DNA of 64,000 nt from Druceiella hillmani (taxonomy: Eukaryota > Arthropoda > Insecta > Lepidoptera > Hepialidae): positions 9,553,501-9,617,500 of the forward strand of contig JAYKKI010000052.1 in NCBI GenBank assembly GCA_039881145.1, in the 5' to 3' direction. Position 1 is the first letter of the stretch; each line of letters begins with the position of its first letter. The notes below the pieces were generated by a model. That model did not search any database, was not told the origin of the DNA, and saw nothing but the letters and a program-made list of their open reading frames with translations. Both the position numbers and the translations under genes were made by a program. Shown piece after piece: positions 57,569 through 64,000 of the stretch.

Positions 57569-58740
57569 TTAGGTTTTTAGCCACAATTTAGGGACTTTTC
57601 TGCAAAGATTCTTGAAACTTCTAGAAGGTTTTACTGTAGGGTATAAATAGCCAAAGGAGCCAAGGTGCACGCCGAAATAGTCAGCATCGAAGCTTTAAAT
57701 GAATTACATAAAAGATAATGGCTTTAAATCGATATCAAATAAGGATTCATTTTATGAATTTCGTCTGGGTCCACGACGTAAATACTGCCACAATTATATA
57801 TGGCATACGATGGGCGAGTCCACGATTTGGTTCAGAAATTTCCGGAATGAGGACACGATTTGAGGATGGACCCCGTACCGAACGTCTTTTTGAATTGTAT
57901 GTTCAACGATTACAACGCCTAATTATGGAGAATCGTCGACTGACGTCTCGTCAATTGGTAGAATAGTTACACTGCAGTCATGGCATCATAGAAACAGATA
58001 TTAATGAAATAGGAAAAGTTTGAAAAGACGGTGTGAGGATAACCCACGAGTTGTCATCATATCACCTTCAGTGCAGAATTTATACTTGTCAACAGTTATT
58101 GACATTGAAACGTAACTTCGACTGGCTGAATCAGTTAGTATCTGGCGATGAGAAGTGGGTTACATAGGTTAACCATACGCGCAAACGTCAATGTCTGGGT
58201 GTCGGAGAAACAGGAGTTTTAGTATCTAAACCTGAAATAAGTGCTAAAAAGGTGATGCTCAGCTGCTAGTGGAATATTAAGGACATTATTCATTGGTCGT
58301 TGCTTCCGGAGAGATCTACAATTAATGCAGGTATTTACTGTGAACAATTGAACCGATTAGCTAACAAATTGAGTAGTCAACAGAATCGAGTTTAATTTCT
58401 ACATGATAATGTTAGACCACATGTTGAAAAACGTACTCGTGATAAATTAGAGGACCTTGGCCGGGGTCTACTCACTCATCCACCATATTCGCCGGACATT
58501 GCGCCCTCCGACTATCATTTATTCAGGACTCTAAGTAACTATTTATGTGAAAAAAATTCGACGTTCAAGAAGATGTCCAAAACGACCTCGAACAGTTTTT
58601 AGAATCAAATTACCGGAAAATTTGGTTCAATACGAATTGCTAAATTAAATGCAAACTGCAGTAACCTATGATTATTAAAAAATTATTTTACTTGAGAAAA
58701 CACTGGAAACCTTAAACGTGTCCTACATATTTTTCTTTTA
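57569..58740 (+). pseudogene. Mariner transposon, dead copy (D,D34D transposase)
   Basis: The 5' end 'ttaggtttttagccac' at 57,569 follows a TA (57,567-57,568), the target of mariners. The N-terminal region at 57,718-57,966 has 'RFEDGPRTERLFELYVQRLQ' and 'LIMENRRLTSRQLVE', the linker after the DNA-binding part. 'THELSS' near 58,050 matches WVPHEL. 'SGDEKWV' (first Asp codon 58,147), 'LHDNVRPHVEKRTRDKL' (second Asp 58,405) and 'PPYSPDIAPSDYHLF' (third Asp 58,510) follow. The last two are exactly 35 codons apart in one frame, giving D34D. The C-terminus 'DVQEDVQNDLEQFLESN' follows after a frameshift. Stops (for example 58,165) and frameshifts kill it. The 3' inverted repeat is not clear. Confidence 0.9.
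57609..57649 (+). promoter_or_regulatory. Heat-shock-element-like motif plus TATA box in mariner 5' region
   Basis: 'cttGAAacTTCtaGAAggTT' (57,611-57,630) is three inverted nGAAn blocks plus a partial fourth, the consensus bound by heat-shock factor. A TATA box, 'tataaata', lies at 57,642-57,649. An initiator-like 'tcagc' is at 57,681. The spacing resembles small-heat-shock gene promoters. It lies inside the mariner, 5' of its coding part. Confidence 0.5.
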
Positions 58741-58744
58741 CATG

Positions 58745-59340
58745 CTTCGTTTAATATGTATTTATATTTTAAATAAACTTCATTTAAATTTTATTATAAT
58801 TTTTGATGTATCTTCAGCTACCGAGTTATTAATTTAATTTCTGAAAATATCGTTCACCTATATTACAGATAAATTCGAACCTATTGGATGTAGCTAAATT
58901 CAAACGAATATTTGGTTAGTAACTAAATGGTTATATTTTTTTAATTTTCTTCATTAGTAATAGCAATATCAGGCTAGCACTTCTAGGAAATATCATTCTC
59001 GGTTATGGAAAGACTTTATTTTTTATTTAAAGAAATAAAATCTTGACCGATCAAATATTTAACTTATCTCATCGAAATAGGCATAAAATATTCACTGGCG
59101 TACCTAAAATGAATTTGGAAAATGTGCAGTAATATTTACTGGAAGTTTTTAAAAAAGGAAAGTGTCAAATTTTCAAAAATAAGTAAATAATTTTTAAATT
59201 ATTTCTTATTAATTAAATTATAAATGAAATCAAATTTAGTGATATTAATAACGAAACACCAGATATTGATGAAAATCTCAATTTGACAGCCTATCACTGA
59301 TTAACATAAAGAAATATGAAACTCACCACATAAATGGAAA
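58745..59340. other. AT-rich spacer between mariner and hammerhead copy
   Basis: No repeat, frame or motif was recognised. Confidence 0.45.
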
Positions 59341-59452
59341 ATAGTATCATGACTGTTGAATATATTTGGCGTTAATTTTGTAGAAATTCATTATTCACAA
59401 TTAAATGAAACTACGTGATATAGTATTATTTGTACTTTCTTTAAGTTCTTTA

Positions 59453-59493
59453 CCGCGACCTAGGTTTCGTTGTATTACAACTTCTTCAGGTGA
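59453..59493 (-). ncRNA. Degenerate hammerhead ribozyme motif
   Basis: The core CTGAAGA, GAAACC and GGTC is kept, but stem I is TCAC against GCGG, which breaks one pair, and the extra residue after A9 is A instead of T. It is possibly weak rather than dead. Confidence 0.55.
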
Positions 59494-59521
59494 GCTATTA
59501 GCAAAGATCTTTGCTAATTGC

Positions 59522-59562
59522 CCACCTGAAGATGTTGTAATATAACGAAACCTAGATCGTGG
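59522..59562 (+). ncRNA. Degenerate hammerhead ribozyme motif
   Basis: CCAC, CTGAAGA, GTTG-taata-TAAC (one G-U pair), GAAACC, TA, GATC, GTGG. G to A in stem III breaks one of only three pairs there. Confidence 0.55.
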
Positions 59563-59639
59563 TAAAAAACTTAGAGAAAGTAGAAATAATACTACATCAG
59601 GTCGTTTCATTTAATTGTGAATATCATGACTATTAAAAA

Positions 59640-60365
59640 TTTACACCGTTTAATGTAAAAACAATATACAAATATTTTCCTTAGTTAAAAATAAATATAG
59701 TCACTAATTTTTAGTCATGCTTGAAACGCTTAAATCACAGATATTAATAGCAAAATTTAAAAAAAATCAATCAAAATCCATCGATTAAAAATGAATAGAG
59801 AAGTCAGCACCGAAAACAGCGTATATCACTTCACAATGTGCAAAAAAATAAAAAAAAGAAGGAGAACACGTTCAGCTTACGCTAATTTTTCATATTCAAA
59901 TTACTCAAGCATGAAAATGAAAATATATTTATATCAAGACATTTTTACCGTTAAAAAAATATACTTCAAGTAATCAACGAAATGAAAAAACTTTTCATAA
60001 ACTCTTATTGTTAAGTGAAAGCTATACAAACCGGAAATGCGAGTTTTGTAAGTTCACTCGTTACGTCCATACATGATGAAGCTTGGTTGAAAAGTCGTTA
60101 AACAAAGTGAAAGCAACTTTACAATTTAGAACTTTTAAACAGTTATGGACAACATTATTTTTTTATGTTTTTTTATTATTTACTATCCAAAAAATCGTTA
60201 GTTAACCAGTGAAAAAAATAACAAAATGGTTTGTTTTGTTTGAATATCGCTTTCTTACGCGCGTCGTGACGTTTAAACTTATATGAGAAAAAAAATAAAT
60301 ACAGGCTAAACTATACGTCCAAGGTGTGTCTATTTATACCCTGATTTTAAATATCCGAATTTTAA
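59640..60365. other. AT-rich DNA, nothing recognised
   Basis: A 60-codon frame at 59,791-59,973 and the start of an 88-codon frame (60,326-60,592) show no domain. Confidence 0.4.
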
Positions 60366-60367
60366 AT

Positions 60368-60404
60368 TTCGAACAAACAAGATATCCTATCTTGTTTGTT
60401 CGAA
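60368..60404. repeat. Hairpin with 17-bp perfect arms
   Basis: 'ttcgaacaaacaagata' (60,368-60,384) pairs exactly with 60,388-60,404 around the spacer 'tcc'. Confidence 0.9.
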
Positions 60405-60738
60405 AACTGTCTTTCTACTCACTTTTTTCTTTTTATATATTTTTTTGTTTGCAAAAGCGACTTATAAATATTCCGAAATCATTTTTTTTCACAATTTTAT
60501 ACGAAGCATCTATAGACATTACTGAAAGTGTCGACAAAAACATGCTGGAGTCAGAGTTAGAAAAAATGGCAAGTCCTGACATATGCGTTTAGTCGATGAA
60601 AAGTTGGTTAACGACTTAGTTCGAAAAGCCGATAGTTATCGGCCGTCGACTCATCACCTGTGAAAGTTGTTCGTCTGCAGTGCGCGTCAGAAATATTTAT
60701 TATTTTTTAAGTGAATTCTTTATAATATATAACTTTAT

Positions 60739-60739
<1 letters not shown>

Positions 60740-60835
<96 letters not shown>
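60740..60835. repeat. Compound (TA)n(TG)n microsatellite
   Basis: About 36 TA units, one 'ca' interruption, then about 11 TG units. Confidence 0.95.
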
Positions 60836-61214
60836 ATTACTTCAAAATGTAATGCGCGAAGAAAAACTGTGTGAAATTTATTAAATATAGAATTTTATAT
60901 AATTCATTATTGGTTAAAAATTCATTTCACAATTGACCCATTTTTTATAAATAAATTATGGACATAATTACATGATAAAATCGAGTTTACAATTTATGTG
61001 GTATCATGTCTAAATTACTGAAATAAAGTAATTTTTTCTGAATTTTGCTGCCGTATAGTGGATCGTAGTATTCATCAATACATGTAATAAAATTGTAACA
61101 GGGTAAATTCTGTATAGGGAAAATATTTAAAGAAAAATGATTGATTAAGTGTACAAAATGATAACAAAAGCCGGAAAACTTTTTTTTTAGAATTGTTGTA
61201 TCTCTTTGTGTATG

Positions 61215-61352
61215 TTATTTTGTGAGTAAATCATGCACAATATACTGGACTGATTTTTATGAAGTTTGGTATGCTAATAGTTCAGAGCAACATATGAGAG
61301 AAAAAAAATTCTTATTCCAAATTTCACGCGGGCAACTCCGGGCACAGCTAGA
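61215..61352 (-). repeat. Family B-like repeat fragment
   Basis: 'tactggactgatttttatga', 'agtttggtatgctaatagtt', 'aaatttcacgcgggcaactc', 'cgggcacagctag'. This is the familiar insect repeat end 'cgggcacagctagt', seen here in reverse of the 45.1 kb copy. The open frame at 61,222-61,404 is an artefact. Confidence 0.6.
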
Positions 61353-61559
61353 TGAACATAAAAATGTGTTACGAAAGTGGGATCCTCGTCAGATGACGGG
61401 ATGAACACAAATGTGCTGATGGAGCACTATTTATTGTGTGGTCATGGTCTAGAACTACGCTCTGAAAACGTGCTTAGTAGTTTTTTTTCCTAAAAACATT
61501 ACTATTACCATTTTCCCGCCCAAGCTGTAAAATTTTCATATTAATAGGTCCTGACGCTG

Positions 61560-61962
61560 CAGGCTCCATAAATGTTTTCAAGGGTTCCGGTTCCGCAATA
61601 TGTGAAAAAATCGTTCCTCTAATTTTTATTATCACTTAATTTTTCATTATTCTTCAGCAGGGTTACCTCAAAAGCCAGTCACAGTCTTTTATATTAAAAA
61701 CTGTTCGACCTAGAAAGTTTAAATTTAAGCATAATCAGCTTATCGACCAACATGTTTCACCATAAGTAAAAACCTGAAAAATCATTCACTAGGAATTTTG
61801 AAATGGGGTGAATTTAGTAAGAAAAAAGAATGATTTTTATTGGGTTAGAAATAATTAAAGTTAAAATTATGACGACAGGATTATTAGAAGTTTACGTCAA
61901 GTTTACGGGAAAACTATAGCACTGATTCTAAGTCTTATAGTTTTCTCGATTACTATATTAGG

Positions 61963-62005
<43 letters not shown>

Positions 62006-62020
62006 TGGTGAAAAACAATA
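61560..62020 (+). repeat. Family A repeat, decayed copy ending in TA array
   Basis: 'caagggttccggttccgcaa', 'ggttacctcaaaagccagtc', 'gggaaaactatagcactgat', 'tctaagtcttatagttttct' and 'attaggcaatat', then (TA)n at 61,968-62,000. Confidence 0.55.
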
Positions 62021-62029
62021 TTTACCTTT

Positions 62030-62635
62030 GTAAGTACTTCAACAAAAGACTATGTATATATTAAAATTATCAAATATGCACGTAACTAAAAGATAGTACA
62101 ATTTCTAATCGTACTCGCACTTAACTAGTTTTTTTTTATTGTACTGTTTGTTATTTCTTTTACTTGCATATAAATTTGATATTTTAAGCTTAAAATATTT
62201 TAGTTCAGTTTTATTCAAATCCACAATATTCTACAAAAATTTTCTTCCAGTTATGTTTTGAAGACGAATTTTGCTTTTGTAACAGTCATTTCGCCAAATG
62301 AACGGCATAGCGGCGTATGTTACTACATAAAACGATATCGATTCTTTGTTACAATTGATGTAGCTAATCTATACATACAATAAAACTATAGATTTAGCAT
62401 GTATATACACTGAAGATATTTAAGAAAACATTATTTATGGGACAAAATAAAAGAACAGAACAAATTTGTTTCCGTGAGTTGTATCTGTTTGTAAGTCTAT
62501 TTATTTATGATGAGGATTTTACTGATGGATTTTGCAGGGCTACATACAAATATTAATGAAAAAAATACATTCATAATTATTATATATTACATTACGTGAA
62601 TTAATCTTACAGCTAACTTAATAATATTTTTCAAA
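62030..62635. other. AT-rich spacer
   Basis: No feature was recognised. Confidence 0.4.
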
Positions 62636-62639
62636 AATC

Positions 62640-63110
62640 CACACGGACGAATTCACAGGCACAGCTGATTTAAAATATCCATCCTTCGACTAGTACTATT
62701 TATCAACGAACAGAGTATGAAATCAAACGACTTTACCGTACAATGCTAAGTTTTCATCAACACTAATTTCTTATCATAATCGGCAAACAGAAATTTATGC
62801 GAATTCGTCTCCAACAAACATTGCGCCTATTAAACATTCAGATATGAAACGTTTCATTGAATCGCCCCCGTGAAAACCGCTCCGATCCCATCAGCCGCTT
62901 GTTCGATCAAAATACATTAAATTTATCGCTCATTTAGCGTAGACGGTGTTTATTGTTTACACTAAGTCTTGCGTATTGTTGTATCAATATTAGTCCATAG
63001 AGCGGAAATGCTGATATCTACGCGGGACGCTTTGCTCCCAACTCACAATGAGACCAGTTTAATGATGTAATCATTAGATGAAAATTTAATTTTGGTAATG
63101 CAATCAGATA
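62640..63110. other. GC-richer unique block, possible conserved non-coding element
   Basis: Mixed composition without long frames or repeats: 'gaatcgcccccgtgaaaacc', 'gctccgatcccatcagccgc', 'tctacgcgggacgctttgct'. It includes 'ttgtttac' (forkhead-like) and, at the end, 'tgtttaattaaatg' (homeodomain-like). It resembles enhancer-type islands seen in gene-poor insect DNA. By composition only. Confidence 0.25.
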
Positions 63111-63389
63111 ATGTTTAATTAAATGTTACTGTAAACAAAACTTAATTAATTTTATGTTGACACTAAATTAAGCTCACAATATTCCAAATAGACGGTGTTA
63201 TTAGACATTGTTGCAATGTTCACAAAAATCATCATAAATGTTTTTCCGGCTGCAGTCTTAGTAGTAAATTTATATAGTATGGCATTGAAATTTAATATTT
63301 GCAAAACACTGAAAAAAGGGCCATATTTGAAAAAGAAGCCCAAACGACGGCATATAGCCCATACAGCTTTTCAACTTCCTTTTGTTTGA

Positions 63390-64000
63390 GAAAAATGTCA
63401 AAATATAAACAGAATAGCTTCTGGCTGTGATCTCTCACAAGCCTCTTTTAGAATATGACAATGAGAGACGTGATAATGTAGGTTGGTTACCTTTTGTCTA
63501 TGGTCTTTTATGCGTCTCTTTTAGAATATGGCAATGGAATATGTGACAACGATTATTTTTGAGATAAATGTGAAAATGTAGATAGATTAGCTTTTGTCTG
63601 TGGTCTCTCACGCGTCTTTTTTATAAAATGATAATAAGATATGTGACCACAATTATTTTTAAGACAAATCGGGAAAACATATACAGATTACCATGGTCTC
63701 TCACGTGTCTTTTTTAAAATATGATAACGGGGATTATGATGACGATTATTTTCGCAAATAATCATGAGGAAGTAGATAAATTAGCTTTTATCTATCGTCT
63801 CGCAGATGTATCTTTTAAATATAACATTGAGATATACGACAACAATTATTTTTCACACAAACGTTGAAAATGTAAATAGATCAGCTTTTGTCCCTAATCA
63901 AGTATTTCTTTTAGAATATGACAGTGAGATATATGGTTATGATTATTTTTAAGACGAGGAAAAAATAAATCGATCAAGTGTGAGTCAAAGCTCACGCAAT
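63390..64000. repeat. Tandem repeat, about 100 bp, at least 6 units, runs to window edge
   Basis: Each unit reads roughly 'aatgt-aatagattagctt', 'ttgtctgtggtctctcacgc', 'gtcttttttagaatatgaca', 'atgagatatgtgacaacgat', 'tatttttaagac'. The 'cttttagaatat' anchors fall near 63,446, 63,517, 63,616, 63,708, 63,812 and 63,908. The second unit is shortened to about 70 bp. The array seems to continue past position 64,000. Confidence 0.88.

Larger units (their letters stand above)
59355..59621 (-). mobile_element. Fold-back hammerhead retroelement, last copy
   Basis: In minus orientation the tail is on the left ('gttgaatatatttggcgtta', 'gaaattcattattcac'). There are two arms and a centre 'gcaaagatctttgc'. 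The 10-bp target-site duplication 'tatcatgact' lies at 59,345-59,354 and 59,622-59,631. Both ribozyme motifs carry changes. The 69-codon minus frame across it is an artefact. Confidence 0.88.

Noticed and set aside
1..64000. tRNA genes or tRNA-derived SINE heads
   Set aside because: I looked for A-box and B-box (GGTTCGANTCC-like) pairs at proper spacing and found none convincing by eye. A covariance search would be decisive.

Overview
This window looks like AT-rich nuclear DNA of an insect, most likely a moth or butterfly. I estimate about 70% A+T by eye. Support for Lepidoptera comes from recognisable dispersed repeats: an element ending in 'ttttttgaagtcggtta' at 22,030-22,060, 'ggttcc...acggaaccct...ctgtccgtc' repeats, 'actagctgtgc...gttcgcgtggg' repeats, RTE-type LINE debris and a mariner. 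I found no intact protein-coding gene and no rRNA or tRNA. Almost every long reading frame is chance, a microsatellite or a transposon relic. The window is best read as intergenic or intronic DNA built from old repeats.

The most interesting content is a family of six fold-back elements at 12.1, 32.4, 36.5, 39.2, 50.7 and 59.4 kb. Each full copy is two inverted arms of about 95 bp plus an asymmetric tail of about 45 bp. Five copies have target-site duplications of 10 to 15 bp that differ at each site. Each arm carries what reads as a type I hammerhead ribozyme (CTGAAGA, stem II, GAAA, ACC-TA-GGTC, with CCAC/GTGG as stem I). Four ribozyme cores in three copies look intact. This suggests a retrozyme-like, non-autonomous retroelement arranged as an inverted dimer.

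Layout. 0-9 kb: an old dispersed repeat, a LINE C-terminal relic (minus strand, 1.2-1.6 kb), two adjacent hairpins (3.8 kb) and an RTE-type reverse transcriptase relic (7.4-8.15 kb). 9-20 kb: a second copy of the first repeat split by hammerhead copy 1 (11.7-12.7 kb), another LINE relic (13.6 kb), degenerate tandem repeats and a six-unit 36-bp array (19.15 kb). 20-30 kb: a 350-bp fold-back MITE, a moth-type repeat, a long TA array, a 177-bp triplicate, a CpG-rich block ending in a splice-donor-like site (26.4-26.6 kb), a THAP-domain-like exon (27.7 kb) and a small TIR element. 30-40 kb: a hammerhead fragment, a 96-bp satellite (32.6-33.56 kb), two further hammerhead copies and family A repeats. 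40-50 kb: a hAT terminal relic, more family A and B repeats, and adjacent 146-bp and 215-bp tandem arrays (46.6-48.5 kb). 50-64 kb: the hammerhead copy with ribozymes on both strands, long hairpins, a dead mariner whose 5' region has a heat-shock-element-like motif and TATA box, the last hammerhead copy, and an array of about 100 bp units that runs up to the right edge.

No genes act together here. The functional stories are about mobile elements. All family assignments are by eye, without database searches.
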